NCBI GenBank assembly: GCA_030533445.1
Contig: CM060080.1
Span: 19,359,377-19,423,376 of the forward strand
DNA length: 64,000 bases
Direction: 5' to 3'
DNA from: Cyprinodon diabolis
Lineage: Eukaryota; Chordata; Actinopteri; Cyprinodontiformes; Cyprinodontidae
Position numbers and translations under genes: made by a program. Numbering within the stretch: the stretch's first letter is position 1; each line of letters starts with the position of its first letter. The notes below the pieces were generated by a model, which worked only from the letters and a program-made list of their open reading frames with translations, was not told the origin of the DNA and did not search any database. This document shows positions 22,101 to 64,000 of this stretch, piece by piece.

Positions 22101-23133
22101 TGTTGGGATCCTGAGGCTTGCCCACCAGAGGGCGCCGAGGATCCTCTTCTGTTTTTATTTTGTTTTCTGTTAGGGACTGGGGTTACTGTTGGGATCTGGA
22201 GATCTACCATCTGTCTCCAGCAGAGAGCGCTGAGAGTCTCATGGGCTGGAGCCTCCAGCACACCTGAAGCTCATCAGCCCATCAGGAGACCTTCCTACAT
22301 AAGCAGCAGTCAGACCTTCCTTCGACGCCGCAGTGTTGATCAAGTTTGGTTAGCGAAACCTGAGCCTCTGTTAATAGAATCCTAGTAGACTCTAGAGAGA
22401 AACTAGATTCTAACCTGCCTCTTTCTTCTCTGCCTCATAGGAAACCTGATCGAAGTCTGAAGCTCTGGATGAGTTTAGTCTGGAAACCTGCCTGCCTGCC
22501 CAAGGAAGCCAAACCAGAAGACATCAGTCTGGATTCCTCCAACAGCTCTCAAGGAAGAGCTAGGAAACCAAGTCAAAGTCTGAAACTCACGAGTCAGAAG
22601 CTAGACGCTGCTGCCGCTGAGCTCCCTTCTGAATCTACAGTCTCTGGACCCCCAACAGCTCTCAATGAAGAGCTAGGAAACCAAGTCAAGGTCTGAAATT
22701 CACGAGTCAGAAGCTAGACGCTGCTGCCGCTGAGCTCCCTGCTGAATCTACAGTCTCTGGACCCCCAACAGCTCTCAAGGAAGAGCTAGGAAACCAAGTC
22801 AAGGTCTGAAACTCACGAGTCAGAAGCTAGACGCTGCTGCCGCTGAGCTCCCTGCTGAATCTACAGTTTCTGGACCCAACAGGTTCCCCCTCTCTCAAAG
22901 GATCTGCCAGAACCTAATCTAGATACTTTCTGAATTTACACACTCGACAAACCATCTCGCTGCCTGGCTAATCAAACTATCCATCTCTGCAGATGTCAGT
23001 GATTCCAGTCCCGGACCTGTACCAGAACCAGTTCATAACTACTCTGTGTTTTTTCAATAAACTCTGTTAAACTTTTACTCATCTTCCTGTGGTGTTCTGC
23101 ATGTGGGTTCAGCCTCTTAAGCCTATCATGACA
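22101..23133 (+). mobile_element. Solo LTR of a Gypsy element
   Basis: Begins TGTTGGGATCCTGAGG and ends CCTATCATGACA, the element-strand termini of the LTRs at 13752 and 45616, here in + orientation. The 5-bp target ATTTC is duplicated on both sides (22096..22100 and 23134..23138), so it is a genuine insertion reduced to one LTR by recombination. It carries GCCGCAGTGTT at 22327..22337, about 30 bases after TACATAAG. It is longer (1033 bp) than the other LTRs because of an internal tandem repeat. Confidence 0.9.
22548..22880. repeat. 113-bp tandem repeat inside the solo LTR
   Basis: Units start at 22548, 22661 and 22774 with CTCAAGGAAGAGCTAGGAAA (the second has CTCAATG). Each continues through AAACTCACGAGTCAGAAGC and GCTGCCGCTGAGCTCCC. 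Three near-identical copies, the last slightly short. Confidence 0.88.
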
Positions 23134-23138
23134 ATTTC

Positions 23139-24500
23139 AGTGTTCTTGGTGTTATTTTTTTTTTTCATTTAAAATATTACTAACAGATCAGTTTTTCTAC
23201 ATTTAAATTTAAGTTATAAAGATCTACGTAATATTATTTGTAATAAAACAGAATTGGAAGTTGGAATTCAAATCGGTTCCTTCCCTCCAATTCAGATTGC
23301 CCCCCGAAAAACAGGTTGATACGTGAATTGACTAATTAAATTTTAAGTAAATAATTCCTTTCAGAAAAAAGATTATCAATGTATTGATTTAAATATTGTT
23401 TAGAACGTGGCCTTAGCTTTCACTGATCACAATTTTTAAAAAAGCTTTTCTGCCTATAGATATCTACAAACAGCATTTACTTGGAGACATCCAATACAAC
23501 TGTTCATTTATGTACATGTTTTATTTTTGTAATTTTTAATTAGTTTTCCTCCTTTAATCTGGCATATTCCCTGAAATGGAAATTACATTATCAAAAGTCA
23601 AAGAACATTTGTCAAATGAGTTGAGCAAAATACAAAACAAAAGCATAAGTTCGGTTTTTTGACATTTATTTCTCTATAAGCAACTCAATTAAGCTCTTAA
23701 GTGATATTCAAAGATTTTATTAGGTTGATGGTGGAAAATCAAATGTACACAGAGGCAACAAAGACCACTATTGGATGTGGTGACAACAACCTCTTACCAA
23801 ATTAGAATGATTTGAAATATACTAGTTGTGCACTTAAGAGCTTGGGTAAAACACTGCAGTAAGTCACTTTTGGTGTACCATGGACAAGGATTGGACTGAT
23901 ACAGCCAGACTACTGCTTTCTTTATTAACAGACAGCTACTTAGATTAAGTTAGAACGCCCTTCACAATAATATATTAGTTGTTGTTTTTTTCTGCTACCT
24001 GATTGAGGTCGAAAATGGGGACTCCCTGATTGCATTTATAGAACCGAGTATTGATTTAATGAACATTTTCATTCTTCTTTACATTTAGAGGGATTAAAAC
24101 TTTTAGCTTTCCTGTGGAAATGCAGCTTATATGAATAAAGGCATCTGTAAAACAAAGAAACAAGAAAAGGAGACATGGATTTCTACCTTTCAAGCAGTTA
24201 TATTCAGGAGTTTTATTACTTGGTTTGTCATAGAATATTGGCCAAGTAACGTAATCATAGAGATCAAGGAACACAGAAGAGAAGTCAAAGAGAAAGTTGT
24301 AAAGCTTAAAGCATATTAAGGTTGCAAAACAATATCTCAATAATCAGGGTGGCAGTGAGCAGCGGCGACTCTGAGACTGCGCTGTGCCTTTCACATGGCC
24401 CCTGGTGTCACCAAGCTTATTGCTGGGTTCCAGGGTGCACAAAAATGGACAATATTTGGACTTCTTATTTGATCTAAAAAAATATTTGCAAAAAAAAAAA
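23139..24500. other. Intergenic, nothing recognised
   Basis: AT-rich, with short unsupported ORFs only. Confidence 0.5.
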
Positions 24501-25216
24501 TACTATGTAAGTTAATTTAAAACTCAAAGTTTGATTACAGTTACTTTTTTTTTTCAGGCAAGTTTGGGCCTTGGAGTATGGAGGACCAATTCTGCCATAT
24601 TCAAAAATAAATACAGAAATAAATAAATGCTCAATAAATAAATCAGGATATATTTAATTCCCCCCCAAAATACAAAAAACAAATAAATGTAGGTAAATAT
24701 CAAATTATATGGTGAGACATACATGTATATTTATTTTTTAATTATCTTGCCTCATTTACATAATGAGGCAGAATGCATACAAAAATGTAAAAACGACAGG
24801 CAGAAATAAATAGTGTTGAAGAAATAAAGAGGGTAAAAAAATACAAAGGAAGAATAAAACAAACAAAACTATTATATCATACACATAAATGACTTCTTAA
24901 AAAAATAATTAATATATAAATAAAGTTGAAGATTATAACGGACAATAAATAAATAAGGTAATTATTGCAAAGGTGAATACATAAAGAAGCTAATTAAAAG
25001 AGATGTATACATTTGTGTCTCACTGTACAATTTAATTTCTACCCACATTTATTTTTTATGGTATTTTTGGGGGCAATTAATTTAATTCTTATTTATTTAT
25101 TGAGCATTTATTTATTTATGTATTTATTTTTAAATATGGCAGAGTTGGTCCTCCATATTCCAAGGGCAAAACTTGTAAGTTATCAATCTTCGAGTTTTAA
25201 ATTAACTTACATAGTA
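24501..25216. mobile_element. Degenerate fold-back element (MITE-like)
   Basis: The left end TACTATGTAAGTTAATTTAA and the right end are reverse complements, and the pairing continues inward for about 240 bases through GGAGGACCAA, AAATAAATGCTCAATAAATA and a TGAGACA block at both sides. The middle is AT-rich and non-coding. The arms have diverged by many substitutions. It ends about 540 bp before the map3k9 start codon. Confidence 0.75.
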
Positions 25217-25755
25217 CTCAACTGTTTCTAAGATTAACTGATAAATCGTTCCTACATGATGTCATAATGTAAATATGGCAGAGTTGGTCCTCCATATTGG
25301 AGAGGTTATGTGTATTTGATTGGAGGGGCTTGCCCAGGGCACCATTCATGCAAGAAGCGCCACTGAGCCGGCCTGTGTGTTGAGAGGGGGAGGGTGGGGG
25401 GATGGGTTGGACCCAAACAACTGCTGACGTATCAATGCACCAATAGGATGACAGAGAATATTCACACGTTGGACAGTTGGTTTGGATCAAATATACCACT
25501 GCGTCCGGGAAGTCCCAGCGATGATTGGATGCGGAATTGAGGCTGAGGAACCATCAAGCTGCAGCAGAGATGCGCTTTATGGGGTCCAGCAGGGGCTCCA
25601 ATGGGGACAATACTGCAGTAGCAGCATAGAGCTCTAGTCATTTCCAGTGTTTTTCTGTGAGATTAGGTGCTACTTAGCTGAGTCAGTGTGCGGCCGCAGG
25701 GCGCTCAGAGGTTGATGCACTGCAGTGGTCCTCTTCGCCCCTATGGATCGCGTCC
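25217..25755 (+). promoter_or_regulatory. map3k9: map3k9 upstream region and probable 5' UTR
   Basis: This stretch is markedly more GC-rich than its surroundings from about 25320 on, has G-rich tracts (25385..25405), a CRE-like TGACGTAT at 25425 and a GCGGCCGC-like site near 25690. It presumably contains the core promoter and 5' UTR, but the transcription start cannot be fixed. No TATA box is obvious. The segment ATATGGCAGAGTTGGTCCTC at 25272 repeats the right arm of the fold-back element. Confidence 0.5.
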
Positions 25756-55741
<29,986 letters not shown>

Positions 55742-56990
55742 CTCAGTCCAACACATGAACAGGGTGGACCTGCTGTAAGCTGTAAAACTCGCACCAATCT
55801 ATGTTAGTTTTAATTAAAATGGTACACATTCTCCAATCTACATCATTGGAACAAAATTTCATGACGTCTTTTCTTTCTTCTATTCATTATTTTTTCTAAA
55901 TAGTAACCAAAATCTGCATTAAAAAAAAAAAAGATCTGAGCCAGGTCTGGCTTTAAAGAAAGATATTAATCCAGAACCCCTTCCTATTACCTTCATCAGC
56001 TCTAGATTCTTGTTATTTTCTTCAGAAAATCTCTGATGTTATCACAAAGCTTTACACTCCTATCTCCAGCTGTGTGCATTAAAGTGCACTTTTAAAAATT
56101 CTCATGAATGTAAAAAAAATTTTATTGGCCAGAAAGTAAACAGTAACTCCACTTGAGCCTCTCGGCTCCATCTGTTTCCCACTCGTGCTCTGGCAGCGGA
56201 TGGGTTCCTGTTTTGCACCAAGTTCCCTTCCTCACTGGTCCCTTCATAAGCCACAGACAGAATTGCTGCTGTTTGATACGAGTCTGCTTGTTTTTCCAAT
56301 GTTTTTTCCAAGTTTGCAACTACAGAAACCACAGAAAATCTCCTCAGTTGTAATTTTTACTTTTTTATTTATTAATGATCCTGTAAAAGACATTGAGAAA
56401 TTACTATGGAAGTTATAATTGTTGGAAGAAAAAAAAAGGAAATGTTTAGTTTTTTGGCTGGGGGGGGGGGGGACACCAACATAGGTCCCAGACGATGTAT
56501 GGGAGTTTTTTTTATCATCTTAATGTTGTTTTTTATTTATTTGGTGTCTTATTTTTTTTATCCTGTCCACCTTGATTTTTACACAATTGCTTTATCTGAA
56601 TGTTTCCGGAATTTTCCGCCTTTGCACAGAGCAGTGTCGTTTGATTTTAAGCTGCACTTTCTTAATTTAAGTTTTTTTTATTGTCTATTACCTGGGGCTT
56701 GACAACCTCTGAATCATTTTTAAGGGAGAGTAGCTGAAGAGCTCTTTGATTTTTTTAAACCATAAGAAATAATTCAGTTTGAATTTATTGGATATAAAAT
56801 AAAAAAATGTTATTTTTTACAGTGTCTTTGCCAAGAAATGTAGCTGCTCAGTGAACACTTATCACAACACAGTTTCTCTTGTTTAAGTGGTGTTAACTTG
56901 TAAAGAATCCAGTCATTTTATGGGGCATCTCATGAACATCTATTTCAATTTTGTTCGGTTTAAATAAAACACTGGATTTAAAAATACTAA
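55742..56990 (+). other. map3k9: map3k9 3' UTR (probable extent)
   Basis: AT-rich after the TGA. ATTAAA-type hexamers occur early (near 55917 and 56077); AATAAA hexamers at 56798..56803 and 56963..56968 are the better poly(A) signals. A G12-like run lies at 56461..56472. The true cleavage site is not visible from sequence. Confidence 0.55.
56963..56968 (+). terminator. Candidate map3k9 poly(A) signal
   Basis: AATAAA about 1.2 kb after the stop codon; an alternative AATAAA is at 56798..56803. Confidence 0.4.
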
Positions 56991-58915
56991 AAGCACCGAT
57001 GCATTTAAGTTTTAAAAAAAGAGAAGCGTGGGTTTATTATTTATTTTTGTATACACTTAAATTTTTATTTTGTTTATTTATTTAATTATTTATTTATGAC
57101 ATGCAACACAAATGTTATAAAAAAGAGCTGAAAAAGTTCCTATTTTTCAGTTGTAATGTTTCTTATGTGTCTAAATGAAGCAAATGAATGAATTCTTACT
57201 CATGTCTGAAACTAACCCTGACCCCCTCCCCTTTCAGAACTGTGAAAAAATAGATAATGTCTGAAGCACCCTCCATATATGTTTGATCTACAGGTGAAAT
57301 GATGCTAAGCTCTTGGATGAAATGTGAGCACAAATAAGCTGAAAATACTGTTTACTAATATTGTTTGTGGGGGGGTGACCATTACTGCTATTGAGTGACT
57401 TGTATTTGCACTGGAACACACTGACTTGAGTAAAATCATAAGAAAAACAAGAAAACAATTTCTTTGCTTTCTTATTTCACTTTAGATGTGAACTGTGAGG
57501 GATTATACCAAATGTTTCAGCTAAAGAAAAAAATGAGTTATCAGCAGTTTATATGGAAGATAGAGCAACAAGGTCAAGAGAGCAGCACTAGTACTTTGAG
57601 GAAAAAGAGTAATGATTATTGATTTTTTCAGCCATCATGGAATGGCCATTCGCAAAGTTAACTAATAGTGCCAACGTTAGTAGGCCATCAATACTCCAAA
57701 TTTGGTACTCAATTAAAAGAAAATTACTCTGTTTTAGGAGACATAGAATGAATGTTATCAGCTCTAGATCATTTAATCTAGAACATGTTAATAAATAGAT
57801 GAGTTTTACGAATTGCATTCTTTTGAAGTTGTGTTTCACAGATCCCATTCTCTTTACTTCTGTGGGCAGGCTTTCTTCTGTAGTGATGAGTAGAGAGGCA
57901 TTTCTATTGGTCTGCATGGACGTTAGTAACAACATCATATTAGTCAATGTGCACGTCCAGAGTGAATAAAAGACAATGAGATCTGTGAAACATAATTTAA
58001 ACAAAAGATATGCAGAAAATTTAAAATATTAAGTCTGTACAAAATATTTGAGAAAATAAAAGTCTAAAATATAAAGCTGTAAAAATAAAACATTAAAAGT
58101 TTAAAAAGAAGAAATAAAATATGAGAAAAAAAAATTTTAAAAGAAGAAATAAAATATGAGAAAAAATTTTTTTTTAAATGAACTAAAAGCAAAAAAATCT
58201 GAAAAAACAAAGCAAAATTGCCTTAATTAAAAACTTTTTTGATAAAAACCTTTTTTTTTTGGACTGCATTTTTTTCCAATTTTAACTCACAAAACCTATT
58301 ATTTTTTTGTTTCCATTTACAAAATTGGCTCTTTGTTTTCAACAATAATTGCACAAAAATGTTCCCATCATGTTAGAAAATTTAGCCAACCATAATATTT
58401 AGTAAAGGTGTTTCAGATTTGGAACCACTAGACAAGATCCTTAACCGATCTATTGAAATAGCCTTTTGGCCTAAACCAGAAGCTGTGGATCATATTTAAA
58501 TTTAAGCGTCATCAGGAGCTAGCAGTCAGTTAAACCTATAGTTCTTATAAATGTGATAAGGAGATGCTCTCATTCAAACTATTTACCAGCGATTGGAGCT
58601 GTTCCATGTATTTAGTTACTCAACCAGGTTAGTACAAGTACTTCTTCCTTTCTTACTACAAAATAAAAGTCTCAAACATAGTTGCGTCAGTTTAAAGCAC
58701 TGCCTTTACTTTCTAGGACTTATTAAACCATTACTATATGTTGATCTATTTATATATCCAACTCAATACACATTTGCAACTATTTTTGGGCAGATGACCA
58801 TCATCAACACTTCATTTTATCTAAGCAAAAGAAAGAGTTGATGTTCATGATCGATGTATTATATCAAGGCTTAATTGGACAACTATAAATAATAAGATAT
58901 ATAGTAATATATTTA

Positions 58916-58916
<1 letters not shown>
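56991..58916. other. Convergent intergenic spacer
   Basis: AT-rich, with a 35-bp tandem duplication of AAGAAGAAATAAAATATGAG at 58106 and 58141. Short ORFs at 57588..58004 and 58593..58841 have no domain. No gene is seen. Confidence 0.5.

Positions 58917-59002
<86 letters not shown>
58917..59002. repeat. (TA)n microsatellite
   Basis: About 43 uninterrupted TA units between the two convergent genes, immediately downstream of the ttc9 3' end. Confidence 0.97.
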
Positions 59003-59005
<3 letters not shown>

Positions 59006-59044
59006 AGATATAAAATGATAAAAACTTAAAGAGAACACAGTAGT

Positions 59045-59794
59045 GTTTCAATAATTAAACAAGTTTATTACACATATACTGTTACCATACACATCAGGAA
59101 TTTTTCAAATACATTAAATGCTGTGAATGAAGTGCTTTGTTTTGGCATTAATAGAGACACGCAGCTTCTTTTTTTTATGAGATTTTGCACAGAAGGCTAT
59201 TTACATCTTGTGATATGTATCTTGTATCATAGCACAACTAACGGCAATGTGCTTTTGATGCTCTTGTGTTTTACAGCACCTTAACATCAGCTATAATCAG
59301 GTAGACAAACTCTGTAATTTTTTTTCTAGATCATCAAATAAAAAGGGGAAAAAAGGTGAAGGTGGTTGTTACTCACTCATAAAAAGGCATTTAACCACGC
59401 TTGTTGTGCGAGTGCAGGTGCTGTCTTACAGTGACGCTCGCCTGCAGATATGCAGCACAGTGGAACTTGTCGCTCCAGTCTCTGGTCACAGGCGTCAGCC
59501 TGCATGTGCAACGTTTGGACTGGCAGTGCATCGGTTTAAAAAGAGCTGACGCATAATGAGTAGTCAAATAGATTTGTCTGTTTTGGTAAGATTTATTTTC
59601 CAGAAGAAAATAAAACCCCCCAAAAAACGGTCTACACAACAGAGTTCATAAACTTAAAACGATATGCTAGGCAAAGCAAAAGCTAAACAAATATGAATTC
59701 ACACAAAGACCTGTGGCAGGTGGTGTTTAAGGTCTGAGTGGCACACAGTGGGGCTGCAACTCATGACAAGTGAGCTGCCTTATGGAGCAAGCAC
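59045..59794 (-). other. ttc9: ttc9 3' UTR (probable)
   Basis: Sequence on the minus strand between the TAA stop and a candidate AATAAA (TTTATT on the + strand at 59064..59069). More GC-rich than the spacer beyond it, consistent with transcribed sequence. The ORF at 59391..59639 is not supported as coding. Confidence 0.6.
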
Positions 59795-59877
59795 TTAGGT
59801 TGCCTCTTTCTTTTCCTTTTGGGCATTTCTGCGTATCTTCATCTCTGTCAGCTGGATGTAGCGGATAGCGTTTGTGT
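59795..59877 (-). CDS. ttc9: Tetratricopeptide repeat protein 9, last coding exon
   Basis: On the minus strand, an acceptor TTTTACAG at 59878 is followed by AC, which completes an Asp codon begun in the previous exon, then TNAIRYIQLTEMKIRRNAQK and EKKEAT, then TAA at 59795..59797. This matches the C-terminus of vertebrate TTC9 (TDTNVIRYIQLTEMK.. in the family). TTC9 is a small cytoplasmic TPR protein. The upstream exons, with the TPR repeats, were not found in the remaining 4 kb and presumably lie beyond the right edge. The gene is convergent with map3k9. Confidence 0.88.
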
Positions 59878-61372
59878 CTGTAAAACAATCACAGGAAAAC
59901 ATTGATTTATTTCCTGTTAAGATGGGATTCAAAACAGTTCCCTTGAATTAAACTTCTTACTATGCTAAGCAGATAAAATCTCCTTCATGTCACGCTATTA
60001 AAAGCACATCTGGAAAGGAGTTAACAAAACGGTTGAAACCTTAAATAAAAAACATCTGGGGAGTTTCTTTAGACATGCGTTTTAGTCACACCTGACCGTA
60101 CCTTGCACAGAGGCAGGCAGTCAATCCGTTATACTCATTATAAAATTGTATTATAAAGGACATATGATGATAAATCTGAAAAGATATTTAGTTGTTGTAG
60201 TTTCTCTGTTTTTTTTTTTTTGTTTGTTTTTTTGTTTTTTACCAGATTAACTGGTCCTGGAGCCTTAATATAGCTTGCCTGACAAGAGTCAAAATATAGG
60301 ATGACTTTTCCATCTTCAATCTCAAAATCATGATAAAGATTTAGACAAACTATTTATAAATCTAAAAAAAGTGAAAATACTTGAAAAAAAAAAGGTATTT
60401 AAGGAGGACCTGAGGTGGTGCACCACCTAAGATCTTGCTGATAAACAAGCATTACAAATGGAACATAAAAAGCTTTGGGCTGAAATTGTTCCTGAAAAAA
60501 CTCAAGTAAAGGGAAATTTCATATAATAAATAAAAAATTCTAATGAAACAATCACACATACACAGCCTGACCGATCAGCCGTCAGAAAAAAAAATTAATT
60601 TTTGAAGATGGACCAAAGCCCAAAATGGCTTAAACAATTCAGACTTCTTTGGGAAATCTCTTTACACACCCAAAAGTGATCTATATCTGATTACAAGGAG
60701 GACTATTCAATAGTTACTCAAATATTTAACAGCTGCAACCTTAATGAGTGTTGTTGGGAACAGAAGCGATGTAACAGAAGAGTAAAACAGAGTAAAAATC
60801 AGTAAAATAGAGCTCACTTAAACTGCTTTATGTTTCTACAGCTCTTTAAAAAACACAGGTTCATTATTATTGCCATTCTGATTCCTACCTTTACTTTCTG
60901 TCTGAAACAGTCTGTCTAATAGGTTTCTGTGTAGATAACTGTTTAATGCAGGTTCATACAGGTTCACAAAAAAATTTAAACCACAATGAAGTTTTGAAAC
61001 CAGATTTCTGTCTACAAGTAGAAAGCTAGGGAGCTAGATAGATAAAAAAAACTTTTTTTATTAAAACTACTCAATTTCTCATGCAAAGTGAAGGTTATTT
61101 GCAAAACAAAGTTTTTTGCACATCTTAGAGCTCGTTGGTTAAGATTCTATAAGTTTTGTCACCCTCTTTTTTGGTTGAATTCAATGAATTTTGAATGCAA
61201 AGGACATTAACATCCAGGGCAGGATTAAGGAGCCAAGATGTAAGACGTGTCCCTATTGTTTAGTGGTAAGTAAAGTCACAGACCATAGACATAACAGACG
61301 CCTCATGAACTGTTAGTTACACTAGCTGTGGGAACACCATTTTGGAAAAGTTGCCCTCTTCACTTAGTGTCA
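59878..61372 (-). other. Probable ttc9 intron, nothing recognised
   Basis: No TPR-coding segment, repeat boundary or RNA gene is seen. T-rich runs at 60210..60240 only. Confidence 0.5.
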
Positions 61373-61376
61373 TTAA

Positions 61377-62298
61377 AGGAATAGTACACCCAAAACATGA
61401 TTAGCCTTCATTTTCTACTCACCCCCATGCTGAACAACACTCTGGAGTACTTTTTTGATATCTCAAATGCATCTGGAGATCTGGGAGGCTTCTTACTGTC
61501 TGCTGACATTCAAATAATGGAGGTCTATGGTGCCCGAGGCAGAAAGGTCCATAAAAGTCCACAAAAAACGTGTCAATATTCCTCCATACTGCTCGTCCAA
61601 TGTATTCCAAGTGTCCTGAGTGGGTAGAGTCCATAATTTACTCGAAACTAAGTCATTTAGAATGTTTTTAGAGCATAAACAGTAGTGTATAGGATTTCCT
61701 AAAAGCGCACGCCTGCGAGTTCACGACCCTACGGAAACCGCGGCAGACCAAACCAGATGAAAGTGCGCATTCAGCTCGGCAAAGAACTCATGCTCTTCCT
61801 CAACACTGAAGTCCTCAGACATTTTTCTTTCGTTGTTTCTTTCTTTGCACAGGTAAACAGCAAAGTTCTTCTTCTACGCTTGCATTATCAAGAGCAGACG
61901 CTGAATGCGCACTTTCATCTGGCTTGGTCTGCCGCAGTTTCCGTAGGCTCGTGAACTCGCAGGCGCGCGCTTTTAGGAAATCCTATACACTACTGTTTAT
62001 GCTCTAAAAACATTCTAAATGACTTCGTTTCGAGTAAATTATGGACACTACCCACTCAGGACACTTGGAATACATTGGACGAGCAGTATGGAGGAATATT
62101 GACACGTTTTTTGTGGACTTTTATGGACCTTTCTGCCTCGGGCACCATAGACCTCCATTATTTGAATGTCAGCAGACAGTAAGAAGCCTCCCAGATCTCC
62201 AGATGCATTTGAGATATCAAAAAAGTACTCCAGAGTGTTGTTCAGCATGGGGGTGAGTAGAAAATGAAGGCTAATCATGTTTTGGGTGTACTATTCCT
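61377..62298. mobile_element. 922-bp palindromic fold-back element, TTAA target
   Basis: AGGAATAGTACACCC at 61377 and its reverse complement ending at 62298 are flanked by TTAA (61373..61376, 62299..62302). The two arms of about 400 bp match almost perfectly with no length change: positions summing to 123675 pair throughout, and both arms contain the same 76-codon ORF in opposite orientation. The loop of roughly 115 bases is unique. The termini resemble the TTAA-inserting Angel-type fish fold-backs. There is no transposase, so it is non-autonomous. Confidence 0.92.
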
Positions 62299-62302
62299 TT
62301 AA

Positions 62303-63676
<1,374 letters not shown>

Positions 63677-64000
63677 GGACGGGCGAGCAGACGGATAGAC
63701 AGATAAATGTAGTTTTTTCATTTAATAGTTTATTAACTTAAATTTCTTATTTGATATATCACAAAAAATAAATATGAAGGCACTTTTACACCTGACTTCA
63801 AAAACATCAGGGCCTCCTTAATAGTAGAAAGTATGTTTCATATCAGGTACTCAGGATGGATTAAGGCAAACCGGAGATGCACAATCTGATATCCATATCG
63901 GTATCAGTCCAGATGTTGACAAAAAATGCCAACTCAAGTATCCAAGAAAATGGGCCCGATCCATAGGTGTAAAGGTATTTGATTTATTTCTATGTATGCT
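63677..64000. other. Nothing recognised, window end
   Basis: AT-rich sequence; no exon of ttc9 is evident. Confidence 0.5.

Noticed and set aside
25013..25231. 72-codon ORF upstream of map3k9
   Set aside because: It lies in the right arm of the AT-rich fold-back element and has no domain.
61397..62278. The 65-76 codon ORFs in both arms of the palindrome as genes
   Set aside because: They mirror one another because of the inverted repeat, match no domain, and lack start or splice context.

Overview
The window is eukaryotic and almost certainly from a teleost fish. It has spliced vertebrate genes with GT-AG introns, abundant Tc1-like transposons, L2-clade LINEs with the ATTTATATAG/TTGAATT tail typical of fish, and Ty3/Gypsy elements of the Tf1/sushi chromovirus type. 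There are no prokaryotic features, no CRISPR array and no rRNA or tRNA gene.

Two host genes can be supported. The main one is a mixed-lineage kinase on the + strand, best called map3k9 (MLK1). Eleven coding exons at 25756..55741 join in frame to 1036 codons plus a stop: an SH3 domain, a Ser/Thr kinase domain, a leucine zipper, a CRIB-like motif and a Pro/Ser/Thr-rich tail. The second is the last coding exon of ttc9 on the - strand (59795..59877), with its 3' UTR, lying tail-to-tail with map3k9. The rest of ttc9 lies beyond the right edge or was not recognised. The map3k9/ttc9 pairing matches the human 14q24 neighbourhood.

Layout. 1..25 kb is intergenic and repeat-rich: an internally deleted Gypsy copy (1575..3419), a complete gag-only Gypsy derivative with two LTRs and a target duplication (13752..17470), a SINE, a hairpin-bearing MITE candidate, an intact Tc1-like transposon (19894..21141), a solo LTR (22101..23133) and a fold-back element (24501..25216). 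25.2..25.76 kb is the map3k9 upstream region, with two short ORFs overlapping the start codon. 25.8..55.7 kb is map3k9. Introns 2 and 3 are each about 10 kb; one holds a decayed near-full-length L2 LINE, the other a Gypsy element with a second L2 nested in its LTR. Intron 5 holds a Tc1-like element with an open transposase. 55.7..59.9 kb is the convergent 3' interval. 59.9..64 kb is probably ttc9 intron and contains a 922-bp near-perfect palindrome flanked by TTAA, then a GACA/GATA microsatellite.

The most interesting mobile-element observation is shared by all four LTR families or copies. An 11-base LTR sequence (GCCGCAGTGTT), about 30 bases after a TATA-like box, is complementary to the bases one nucleotide downstream of the 5' LTR. 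This is the self-priming arrangement known for Tf1/sushi elements. In the longest copy the gag start codon lies inside the LTR, so the primer-binding site is inside gag.
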